Shown here piece by piece: positions 33,774-50,000 of a stretch of DNA of 64,000 bases (position 1 is the first letter of the stretch; every line of letters starts with the position of its first letter). Both the position numbers and the translations under genes were made by a program. The notes under the pieces are model-generated. The model was not told the DNA's origin, searched no databases, and saw nothing but the letters and a program-made list of their open reading frames with translations. Source of the stretch: Eutreptiella sp. 'Long Island Sound 2002' (Eukaryota > Euglenozoa > Euglenophyceae > Eutreptiales > Eutreptiaceae); contig OZ038389.1 of NCBI GenBank assembly GCA_964036045.1, positions 67,963,453 to 68,027,452 on the forward strand, given 5' to 3'.

Positions 33774-36423
33774 GTACATGCAGTGCATGTGTGTGTGTGT
33801 GTGTGTGTGTGAATGTGTGTGTGCGCCGTGCGTGCGCACGTGTATGTGTGCTCGTGCACGTGTATGTGTGTGGTGCACGTTGGCACACGGCGGTATGCGG
33901 CGGCATGTGGCAGCGGATTTTTTTTGGGGGGGGCACCCCTTTTCGTTCAACAAGTCTGCCTGCAGTCCGGGGAGGGGGCTGCTCCTGTCCCTGCAGACCT
34001 GCTGGTCCCCCGTTCGGGGGGGGACCCGCAACCAACAAGGAACGCGCCCTGCGCACGTGCGACCCACGGAGTGGGGGAGCGTATGTGGTGGACGGCCGGG
34101 ACAACGTGGGGAGGAGCAGAGCACCTGGGCCTCACGCACACGGAAACGCAGCGAGGCAGGTTGTGGATGGCCTGAGAACGGAGGTGTGTGGACAGCAAAG
34201 AGAGTACGTTAGCGCGCCGGGCACGCGCCGGGCGCGCCGGGCAAAGTTTTCCCACGCTTTGGTGTGGCCCCTCAAGTTGGGGTTAAGGACTCCCACTCTT
34301 CGGTGTGGCCACTTGAGTGGTTTGTCACGCACAAGAGGGGGATTCTTTGATTTTGAGGTGGGTGGCCATGATGGGGCCTTAAAGGGTAGGGTGCATGTGA
34401 TCATCCCATTTGTTGGGCGAAAAAATGGGAAGTTATTTGATTGCCAACAGTCATACAATGTGCCTGTGCTTAGGGTTCCTGGGCTAGAGGAGGGGGTGAT
34501 GTTTGGGGGTAAAGCATTGTGATAGATGGCCGGAACATTTGTTTGGATGCTGGGCGCGCCGGGCAAACGTACCCTCAAAATCAGTCAAACAACCCCCACA
34601 ACAACCAGCACAACCCCAATATGCCAACTCTTGGGCGCCGCTGACGCGCAAACGGCACATCCCGCCACATCCAGCACAGCCCCAGCACACCAACCACGGG
34701 GCTCCGTGAACACGGAAACCTCATCAGCAGGAGCACCAGCCGCAGCGGCCGACAGAAAGCAGTGACCCGACGCAACATGCGAAGGGAAGAACGGGTGACT
34801 GTCCAGGGCCCCGTGAAGAAACAACAACCAGACGGAATGTCACACAGGGGGGGGGGGGGACACCGAAATTCTGTGGCAGAACTGCTGACTGAAAGTCTTG
34901 GTGCTTTTTTTTTTTAGCACTCAGGATGGTTGAACAAAGCGTATTGGACTGCGAGGCTGAGGTGCGAATGATGAACGGAGAGGTTGTGTTGCTGAGTACC
35001 TTTCGCGTAAATTGGACACAGTGCAATTGCGGTATTCAGTGCAACAGCAAAGTGCGCCGGCGGCCTTTTCTCAGCTCTCGTGTCATGGCAAGCAGAAAAT
35101 GGACATAATTAAAACAAGCGTTTTTGAGCATTGTTGCCAACGTAATTTGTGGAAATTTTACGTTCTTTGGACATCCCCCCTCTCTCGTGTGGAGCGAATT
35201 TTTTGTTTGAGGCACAGGCCAAGTGAAAGTTTTTGCAGAGTCATCAATGGGTCCTTTGGATCGGTCCGACAATCTCCGCAGCTAACCACAGGGTATTGGG
35301 GCGGGTCGCTGCTGACTAGCCAGTCTCAAGCATTGCAGTGTGCTCCATTAACTGGCAATGGTAAGTAGGGGGGATCAATGCTCTGCATAACCGAACAAAA
35401 TAGAAGGGCACAGTGCCATGATGCAGTTTTGTCCGCGTGCCCCTGCGTGCCCTTATGCGCACCCATGCAACCTGCTGTGACCCGTTGCCCCCCCGGGGGT
35501 CCGACTCCGCGGGTCCTTGGACGCGGACTACCCTTGACCCCCCCCCCCCCATCGCCCCTCCCAGAACCACCCCCCCCCCCTCCCAGGGGGCCTCCGGCCA
35601 ATGGTTAGGGGGGGCGGGGAGGGAGGTAGTTGGTGTCCAAACCCGAGGAGTCGGTCGCCCTGGGGTGGGCCCCTGTGTACAAATACATTGTCCCAGGATC
35701 CGCGTGCTGAGCGACATGCAAAAGCACGTGGCGCACTTGCCCATCGTGGTCTTCGCCAACGGTGCCAAGGAGGTCATCGAGCCACACAAATTCCGCACCA
35801 CCGTCCCTGGCTTGGGCACCGCCACCCGCACCCAAATCCCACTGATGCTCGCGTGGGCGCTGACGGTGCACAAGTCGCAGGGCCTGAGCATCGACTGGCT
35901 GGAGGTGGACTGCGATGGAGTGTTTGCAGAGGGACAAGTGTACGTGGCGCTGAGCCGGAGCACAGGGCTGGACCGGCTGGCGGTGCGGCCCAAGGGCTTC
36001 GCGGACACCCACCAACGGTACGCTGAATACGTCAAAACGAGTGAAGCGGTGCGACGCTTTTACGAACTGCCACCGCAGAAACTGCTGCCCGCTTGGGACG
36101 CGACAGCACCGAGGTGCGCATGCGGCCTCTGCTGCAGGAAGTACACCGTTAGGAAAGCCGGGCCGAACATTGGGCGCCATTTTTTTACTTGTCGCAAACC
36201 GCATGACGACGCGTCGCGTTGCAGCACCTTCATTTGGGAGTCCGCTCTATGGGCGGGTGGACCTGAGGAGGAGGTACCGCGATGCAATTGTGGAGTGCCC
36301 TGCCGGATCTACCGTGTCAAGAAAGAGGGCCGAAACTACGGGCGGTCGTTTTATGGATGCCACAAGCGCCAGGACGACGCATCCCGCTGCAAGGCATTCC
36401 TTTGGGCGAAAGATGTCGAGTAG
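31799..36423 (+). CDS. PIF1: PIF1-family DNA helicase with two GRF zinc fingers
   Basis: Two exons, 31799-33582 and 35697-36423, together 836 codons. Exon 1 carries Walker A GSGGVGKS (residues 203-210), a PTGVAA motif, Walker [10 protein letters not shown] (from residue 275), [17 protein letters not shown] and [13 protein letters not shown]...FNGSRGVV. Exon 2 completes the second RecA domain with [24 protein letters not shown] and [14 protein letters not shown], all in PIF1 order. Two GRF-type zinc fingers follow (CACGLCC...C...C and CNCGVPC...C...C), which bind single-stranded nucleic acid in other proteins. PIF1 unwinds DNA 5'-3' at telomeres, forks, G-quadruplexes or in organelles. The start is uncertain: 31799 is the first in-frame ATG, 32237 is nearer the conserved domain, and the N-terminus is hydrophobic and unconserved. 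The junction keeps phase only with a GC donor (AG|GCATGT at 33583) or a GT donor six bases later. Confidence 0.88.
33586..33895. repeat. (TG)n-rich microsatellite field at the intron 5' end
   Basis: Alternating TG runs (longest about 33743-33770) occupy the first 300 bases of the helicase intron. Long open frames reading Cys-Val across them are artefacts. Confidence 0.85.
34081..34850 (+). repeat. Dispersed repeat copy A, interrupted by element E3
   Basis: Outside the inserted E3 this matches 40803-41194 over its full length, from TGGTGGACGGCCGGGACA to CAGACGGAATGTCACACAGG. It probably represents the 3' end of a retroposed element. It lies wholly inside the helicase intron. Confidence 0.85.
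34200..34576 (+). mobile_element. TIR element E3 (MITE), TSD AAA
   Basis: A 377-bp element. The left terminus GAGAGTACGTTAGCGC and the reverse complement of the right terminus, GAGGGTACGTTTGCCC, are inverted repeats. It is flanked by AAA at 34197-34199 and 34577-34579. The empty homologue at 40915-40930 reads GACAGCAAAAACAGTC where the filled site reads GACAGCAAA / AAAATCAGTC. Inside are two hairpin units (34252-34267 and 34293 on) and a coding relic ([20 protein letters not shown]) of the transposase seen in E1, so it is an internally deleted derivative. Confidence 0.88.
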
Positions 36424-37633
36424 GGTGGTCCAGGACCGCATTTGGTCTACATCTTCAGGCACTGGGCGTGAGTGCTGTCTGGTCCTTCTGTTCAAGTGTG
36501 TGTCGTATGCGGGGGTGTATTGCAACGCGAGGATGCTCTTTGGTAGTTGGGGTGGGTAGCATATCTTTATCTGAATCGTACTGCTGGGCACACATCTAAC
36601 GGATTACCTGTCTGCAAATGTGTACATAGAGTGGGGCATTTTCACTACGTGCGACACTTGGGACCAGTGCTTTGCGCTGGTCTGACATGCAAAGAAAAAT
36701 TTGCTGTAGTGATGAAGTTTATCGCATGTCCATACCCAAGCTCAGCAGTTGTAAGCGCAGATCAGTGTGCCATCGGTTTTGCATTCTCATTATGTTATGC
36801 TATGTTATGTCAGGTCTGTCTACGTTGTATCTATGGGTCTTTGGAAGCGGCGGTGGCCAATATCGTTGCCAACCGAAACAACTCCCCGTCTAAATGACCT
36901 GACACAGGCGTCATGGTAGGGTCCCCCCACGGGTCAAGGGCATGGTTGAATAGTTGCTTTGCCCATATATGTGGTGCGTTGGACATGGATGGCACATGCG
37001 CAGTTGCCTATTTGAGATGCATCTTCCAACAGTGCAGCCCGGCATTGGAGGCCCTAAGCTCAGCAAGTGTAACATGCTTTGAATTATCGCGAGGTCAATG
37101 AGGCTTACATTGCTTCGCCTGCTAAACAGCTGATGGTTGTGGAGCAATGTGAACTGGAACAACATGAAAACGAGGCTCGTTTGCCAGATTGCCTTCACGC
37201 CCCGCCCCGTGGCTTGGCATCAACTTGCTTCATTCCTTTGAAGGAGATTGTTGCTGGCTGTGCCCAGCTTTCATCTGTGCAGAGGCGGGGCCTGGTAGCT
37301 GATCGGCTGACCCAGTTTATACTGTTTGTGCGAGTGCTACGAATGCATCGCGTTCCAATACTAAGTCTCTCACAAGCACCGACTCGAAGTCGACCTTTGG
37401 CACCGAGTTTGACTCCATCTGTGACTCTATCGACAAATCTACCTCAGACCCAACCAGTGATTCGCACTCTGCCGATCAACCAGGGTCTGCGCACTAGACG
37501 CCCCCCAAAAGGCCCAAAACCCCCATAAATGAGCCCATAAGCCCATTAGGCGCTGTTTTGGGGGTGTCCAGTGCGCAGACCCCAGTGGATGAGATCCAAA
37601 ACTAATTGGCTCATTCTCTGGTTAATCAAATAC
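36424..37633. other. No gene recognised
   Basis: Between the helicase stop and the methyltransferase. The plus frame 37079-37528 is open for 149 codons but ends in low-complexity Thr/Pro/Ser sequence and shows no domain. Confidence 0.4.
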
Positions 37634-38233
37634 TTAAGAGATGGTCATTACTTCCAGGTTTCCTCCAGACACTATGCTCGGTAAAAGATTTGTCAAAGAT
37701 TTGTTAAATAATTTGTATTGGTAGGCAATGGGAGGAGGTATGTCTGCATTGAATTCCGTGACAATTACATCTGGTTGCATGACCGCCAAAATGCTTGCCA
37801 ACACTTGACAATCAAAAGAATCAATGTCCACCTTTAGGAGGAGGCCCGTGGGGGGATTAATATGCTTTAATGCCTCAACGATATTATGGGGGACCACCTT
37901 AAGACATACAAATTATAATCGCGGATGGTTTGAGAACTCCTCGGTAACACCACGCAAATCCGCATCTATGATAACCCCACTCCACCCTAGCCGGAGGTAC
38001 GGGTATGTGGGGTCCGCATCCACGTCCGACTGCGAATATTGACTCCCGCCAATATTCACAATACATTTGGTGTTGTGGCGACTATGCGCATACCGTTGTA
38101 ACACGTCGTCCAAAGTGTTGTTCGGGAGGGAGCCCGCGTTCCATAATGCTTCAGGGGCAAGCAACCTTGCGATATCCGGCTGCAATAGAAACAAGGTGAG
38201 AAATAAGAAGGATGGCCATTGATAGTGCAACAT
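37634..38233 (-). pseudogene. FkbM-like methyltransferase with in-frame stop
   Basis: From ATG at 38233 (or 38287) the minus strand encodes a hydrophobic signal-like N-terminus (SFLFLTLFLLQ). Then come CIVNIGGSQYSQSDVD and LGWSGVIIDADLRG, the first strands of a Rossmann SAM-binding fold. A TAA interrupts at 37913-37915, and the same frame continues with LLLKVDIDSFDCQVLASI and PDVIVTEFNADIPPP, the lKvDIDGxDxxvL and iExN signature of FkbM-type methyltransferases. It stops at 37634. Such enzymes O-methylate sugars or natural products, and algal versions are often secretory or Golgi proteins. The total of 199 residues is near the lower size limit of the domain. The stop could be a recent C-to-T nonsense change (CAA to TAA), so I call it a pseudogene. 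No frameshift is needed. Confidence 0.6.
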
Positions 38234-39849
38234 CGATCGGTTGTCTGTGTGCAAATAGTACACGCCACGAAGAGGAAAGGGAAACATTGCACGGATTCTC
38301 CAGTCATCGTCAGTGATCTGGTTCCACGGCTGGCCACAGTAGGGTACGACCTAGTTGTGTGGCCAGAAGTGACCGGGGTTGTACACTTTTGAGGCATGCG
38401 TACTCGTGGAGGGGTTTTCCGAGGTTTTTACTCACCATCAATTGAGCCTGTTCTTTCGAAGGGGTGGGGCGTCTGGCTAGCGGCTTGAATAGAACCCAAG
38501 TCCATTCTAGTCAGCTATAAAGACAATGCAGAGCAAGTACCACCTCGTTGGGACACAGTTTTCCTTTATGGATTCACATTGGATCCCGCATTCCACCATG
38601 TTTTGCACACTGTAGATGAGTCTTCACCCCTATCTTGCTTCCTCTTGCTGCCATCTGTCTGATAGGACAACAGTCTCTTCTGGAACTTGCACGGTTGCAT
38701 ACTTGCACAATTTATGTGTGTGTGTGTGTGTCCGCCTGGCGTGATGAGGTTATATTCATTCCTCAAGACGTGACCCTGGCAGCCATCCAATGACACACAT
38801 AGTGAGCCATCACGTCGTAAAATGGGCGCAGGTATCAGATCGCATTGCTGACAGAGGTGCAGGGGATGTGGGTCAGCACAGGGCATTTGATGATGCTGCT
38901 GGTGTCTGGGTCATCATTGTGTGACCAAGCGGATACAAGTGCATCTCTGCTGATCTTATCGCCAAGACCACTATCAGTAACACTGGTTCCCTTGCTGGTT
39001 TTCTGCAGACGCCTGATACACGTTGGCCACTATGAGTGGTTTTGGGCTTGTTTGAGTGGCAGTGGCGCTTGTGGTGTCTGCCCCCTCCATGTCTGGCACA
39101 TCATCTGACATCATTGTGCCGCTTCTAGAGCCTCTTGTGGGGTTGGGGGAGTAATATCCTCTCCCCCCCACGCCGTGCAATCTCCTGCCCCCTCCCATTT
39201 GCGGGAAACCTCCTTTGGGCGTTTTGTTTTGGTGAGTTCAGTTTGTTGTTTTTGTTAAGATACCGTTAGGTCCGCACTTTGGTGCTGTTTTCCATTGCAA
39301 GTTCCCTTGGGGAGGCGTCCTTTCCTCACTTTGTTCTCCCTACTCCGGGGAGGGGGGGGGGATCGCCAAAATGTGGGGGGATTCGGGGCGGCAGGGAGCG
39401 AGCTGTAGATGACAAGTGTCGTTGGACTTGGAAGTCTTGCAAACATGTTGATATCCTCCCATGTGTATGTGTGCTTCCCGGCACCCCAGGTTGAGCACCA
39501 CACTATCCATGCCGAACGTGTCAGAGTTGTGGTGCGTTGGTCTACGAACGTTAGCCTGTGGTCCAAAAGATACACCATCGTTGAACATTACTGCTCTACT
39601 GCTGTACATACAAAATACTGTTGCCTACTGCGCCACCAATCTGGCACATCTCGTCTACCGGTGCATGCCACCTAATGATGCACATACCGATCAATCGCGT
39701 CGTAAAATGGGTGCAAGTGTCTCAGTAGAGACAGAACGCAACACATTAACCCCCCCCCCCCCAAATTACCTCGAAGAGAGGTTGTTGGATCAAGCGCAGG
39801 CACGGGCATTGTATGCCCCCCCTTTTGGGGGGGTCATTCGCGTAGCATA
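38234..39849. other. Non-coding with a dispersed repeat pair
   Basis: About 57 bases at 38783-38838 recur at 39667-39723 (core CGTCGTAAAATGGGYGCARG). On the minus strand both encode an APILRRD-type word, suggesting dead transposon coding sequence. No gene is supported. Confidence 0.4.
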
Positions 39850-41194
39850 CACCAAGGCATGATATTTTATGTCCAACCCTCTTGTAAAATCATTATTTTG
39901 CCCAATAAGACAATCTCCCAATGGACGTGTAAAAGTGCCCGGTGCCCTTGGTACCACCCAACTGCAAGTGGGACAACCCGACAGCCACAAGGGGATGCGG
40001 GGAGCGACATGCTGCCCCCCCCGGCGCCGCATACCAGCAGCAATGAGCGTGCCAGCAGAAAAAGAAAGAGGCCAAAATTGGGAGGAACGCAAGCAGCAAA
40101 GCAGCCGGGCACAGGGCCGCCCCACACACGGCAGGGAGACGAGCCCCAACGGGACACACAACAATACACAAGGGAACCATGAGGTGCAACCACTGCAGCA
40201 ACCACCAAATGCGGCGCACGCCGAGAGAGGCATCAGCAAACAACCCCCCCCTACCTCTACAAGGTGCCCGAGAAGGGCTCCACAAGGGCGGGAACTGCGC
40301 CCCGCGCACTGGGAGGTGCCTGCCACGGGGTTGGCAACAGGGCCGTGACCAGCCAATCGCGCACGGGATAGTCCACGTCGTACGGAGATGTGAAACCCTC
40401 GTACGGGGGGGGCGGGCGGGTGGGACAGGAGGGGGTGCGCGACAGGGGCACCCAGGAGCGCCAACAGACAGGGGGAGGAGCAACACAGACACACAACGCG
40501 GGAGCCACCCCAGGAGGGACAAGGGCGAGCACAGCAAACAAGGAGGAGGGGCACAGCAAAGCAGGAGAGGCAACCAGAATAGCGGGAACAGGGAACCAGA
40601 ATGGAGCGGATGGCAGAGCATGCACATGGGATGCAGCGACAATAAAGGGGATGGCTTGGCCAGCCAGCCCCTTCGCTACCGTCCCACCCCAACCCCTGCT
40701 CAACCGGCATCAGGTGGGGGGTGTCTCCCGCAGCCCAGATGGGCTGTTTGCGCAACAGGAGCGGGAGCCCATCAGGGGCAGACCAGCCGTGAGCGGGAAA
40801 AGGACATATGGTGGACGGCCGGGACAGCGCGTGGAGAAACAGGGCACCTGGGCCTCACGCACACAGAAACACAGCGAGGCAGGCTACGGACGGCCTGTGG
40901 ACAGAGGCGCGTGGACAGCAAAAACAGTCAAACGACCCCGGCAACAACCAGCACATCCTCAATACACCAACTATTGGGCGCTGCTGACGCGCAAACAGCA
41001 CACCATGCCACATTCAGCACAGCCCCAGCACACCAACTACTGGGCTCCGCGAACGCGGAAATGACACCAGCAAGAGCACCGGCCGCAGCAGCCAACAGAA
41101 AGCAGCAACCCGACGCAACATGCGAAGGGAAGAATGGGTGACTGTCCAGGGCCCCGTAAAGATGCAACAACCAGACGGAATGTCACACAGGGGG
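39850..41194 (+). repeat. Dispersed repeat copy B (uninterrupted) with upstream GC-rich unit
   Basis: The last 390 bases (40803-41194) match copy A in the helicase intron without the E3 insertion. Upstream, 39850-40800 is GC-rich and open in several frames on both strands. A CARCPWYHP-like word near 39935 and a CNHCSNHQ word at 40184 may be relics of zinc-binding retroelement protein. Its 5' limit is a guess. Confidence 0.5.
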
Positions 41195-41740
41195 TGTCTA
41201 ATCCATTTATGAAACAGGTTTTGAACTTTTCAGCCGAATTGCTAAAAATTGGTGTTACCCTGGGGGGAGGGGGTATGGTACACTGTACCAGAGGTGAACT
41301 TTTGAACTCGTCAACGTTTAGGCCTGCTGCTTGCCAGGCTGCATAGGGTAGGCCTCAACTTTGCGGTCAAGTCATTGGGGTGTATTCATTGCATTTGATG
41401 TGTAGAAGCAATGTGCAAAGCGGCAGCCCTCAACTCAACGTTATGTTGCCTAGTTTGACCGATAAGCACCCCAGACACCCCATGTAGCCTGGTGCTGCTA
41501 GTTCAAGGCGTGGGGGGTGGCAGTCTCTGAGACATGATAGACAGTGGGACTCTGCTTCAAAACTTGGTGAGTCATATTCTTCCTCTGCAAACCCCGACCA
41601 TGTGCTCAACACTGTATGGACAAACCAAAACAATTGCTTGCTTATTCCCACCCGTTTTCAGGGCCTTTATGGGGGCATCGTACTTCAGAAGACGGTAGAT
41701 TCGGATGGTTTGAGCTGAACTGCACACGGACAAGTACTGA

Positions 41741-47043
<5,303 letters not shown>

Positions 47044-50000
47044 GCCAAGGGGCCGGCCCTGCGGGTCTTTCCCCTGCCCCCGGCGCGTCGGCCCGTCCCG
47101 CGGTCGCGATGCAGCAATGCACGAGCGCCGCGGGGACGGCCGCGTCGCCGTGCAGGACCCCCATGCGGCCGAACTGTGTGCCAGCGCTGATGGGCACACA
47201 CCCCGGCCACAAGCGTCCGGCGCGGGGGACTGAGTTGCGTCAGGCATCAGTACCCTATGCCACTCGGTCAGAGGTTCTCCTGTTGCGCCCAGGGCTCAGT
47301 AGGGGCCAGCTCGCCCGGTGTCCGACGCACCGGGAACGGACCCAGTGCTGACGTGGCAGACGCTCGTGGCAAGTCTGTATCGGAGCCGTGCGCGTGACGT
47401 GTGTGCCTGTCGGTGGGAGGGGCGGTGTCCCGCTTTGGCTTTGGGGCCTGGGGAGCAGAGGGACGGGCACTGCTATGTGAACCCCTCCTCCCATTCACCG
47501 CCTCTGTGCCAGCGCCGCCACTGGGCTGCGGCACTGCGGCGGAGGGGCCCTGCATGTCACTCCCCCGGTGGTTGGGTGTGGCTGAGCGTGGGTGGGTGTG
47601 CGATGGGTTCCCGGGCAGCAGAAACGGCGCCAAGTGGTGTCATGTGCACGTCGTTCTGTGCCACCTGACGAGGGGTTCACGACACTTGGCGCTGGTTTTG
47701 CTGCTGGTGGTTGCCGGGTAACGCCGTGTGTATGTGCGTGGGCCTTACTCTTGGGTGTGGCTTTACTCTTGTGTGCGCGTGCGACGTGCGTGAGTGCGTG
47801 CGCGCGCGCGTGTGTGATCATAGTTGCACACCCCGACTGTCTTAGACCGGCGCCCAGTCGCCCGCAACCTTTTGTTTGCGGCCTGACGAGGGAAAGCCTA
47901 ACAAGAATGGCGGCTTGACGGAATAAACCGGACAGGGTTTCCGCAGACGTACCGGCTCGGCGGACATACCGGCTCGGCTTTGTTGCTTTGTTGCTCCGTT
48001 TGTCCGCTCTACACGCGTGTGCGTGGGACGGAGCAGTGGCTGTATTGCCAAGCGGTGGTTGGTCAACGGTGGTCTGTCCCATCCACTGATGTGGACTGTG
48101 GCTTCTGCTTGCCCTTTATATATGGTCCCTGGGGGCACACCCGCAGAGGGTGGGGGTGGGCGGTTATGATCAGGTGCAATCGATGGGGCTCAAACTGCTA
48201 GGAAAATTGTGCCTTGGTTATCTGAAGCGTGTGTGTGTGTGTGTGTGTGCTGTGTGCGTAGTTGCGGGGCGGTTGAGCCGCTTCAGCAGGAAGAGAGCGG
48301 GCGGTGGGCCAAAGGGATGTGCTCTGCCAAATGATTGTGATTTGCTGTGTCATTTTCGCCCATGCCTCAGGGCAGTGGCAGTCCCACTGAGCAGGGCCCT
48401 TGCGTGACATGTTGGCCAGGGTCCGGCTGCATGGCGGTACCCTGCCCTGCTCTGCTGGGTTGCGCTGAGGCAGGCGAGGGCTGCATTTAAGTGGCATGCA
48501 AGTCCTTCAACAGAAACCTCACTGATTTTGATAGAATGCCGGGACTTGTGGAACCACCTGCCCGGTTGGCATGCAAAGATGTGCTGCATGCGTGTCTGTA
48601 TCCTGGCAATTCTCTGGGCTGCTTGCCAACGTGGGCGCGCCGTGCGCTGTGCACGTGCGGTGCGTGTCGTGCGGAAATTGGACCGCTTTGGAACTCCACC
48701 AGAAGTAGATGCATGGTGGTCGCGGCACAGGCCACCGTGATTGCAGTTTTGTGCATCAAGTTCCATTTTTTTCAATGGGAATGTGTTGACACTGCCGTAC
48801 CCTGGAGTCTCCACTGACACCACTTTGGAGCAGTGCTTGGGCAGAATTCATTTCGCGTGTGCGTGAGATTTCGACAATTTGTCCAAAGGCCTATCACGAT
48901 ATTCACAGACACTCAAGGGCACTTCTGCTTCGTAATGTGTAGCCACATCCTTTGGCCTGTACATTTTGATTGCCTGAGGGGTTTTGCTTCCGTTCAAGTC
49001 ACCCCAATCACGCGCACTGTACTGTGCACACGCTGTGCGGAAACTGGCATAGAGGGGCTCATACCGCGTGGTGCATGCGCGCAACGTGTGCATGGATACA
49101 TGGTATTTGCTTGACACCAGCCAACCCAGAGTGCCAGCTGCACACCCTCCGATGGCTGTCCATCGGCAGGTGTTGCTTGGTTGACCTTACAACTTTCACC
49201 CCGGAGAAGTGTTCCGAAAGGAGCCGCATGCGATTTGGAAATAGGCAGCAGATTGCACTCGCTCTTTTTGCGCAAGAAAAGCAGATCTGGGACAGATTCA
49301 TTGGAACGTGACATTGGCATTTATTTTTCGGTAACAGAGAACAGTGCTCAGAGCTCACATCTTTGTGTCTGCTTTGTGCGTGTTGCATGCAAATGACGTC
49401 TCATTGATTCATCTGTTTAGGTTGGGGAGGCAGCTGGGCTTTGCCATTGATTGTTGCGTCCCCTACATTCATTCACGCACTGCTTTGTCAAGCTAGATTC
49501 CGCAGGGTGATGCTCTCCATCAGTCTTATCCCCAAGGTCCCACCTCTGCGCCCCCACAAACCAAAGCCAAGTGTGTCAAACCGGAAGTACCAACTACCAA
49601 ACCAACTCCACTGTTATGGTTGACTCCCACAGGCACACAACATCGCGGGCAAAGTGCAGCGCACCACCAAGGGGAAAGATCCGCAAGCATCTGGCCCTGT
49701 GTTTCACATCATGCTCCACATCATTTGTGGTGGAGACTACCCTCCAAATTTCACGGTCGAAGGGGAAGAATGGTGAAGCCTATCAGCCCTGGCAGGGGAG
49801 TGGACGCCAAAAGTGCTGCACTTCAGCAGTGGGACAGATATTCCACTCTCACACACAAAACTGCCCCACCCCACCACCCACACTCACCCCCTTGGCGACG
49901 ATGATGTGCTGACAGCAGGCCTGGCATGCCAGCCGGACATTGCTCTGCATGTTGGTTACGGGTACTTCAGTGCATGATGGAATTGATTGCTCCCCACATG

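Noticed and set aside
34926-35108. Possible extra helicase exon
   Set aside because: The frame is open, but no donor/acceptor pair keeps phase with both flanking exons, and PIF1 motifs are already continuous without it.
39790-40755. 321-codon minus-strand open frame
   Set aside because: Cys/Pro/Leu-rich without domain, in a GC-rich repeat that is open in several frames on both strands.
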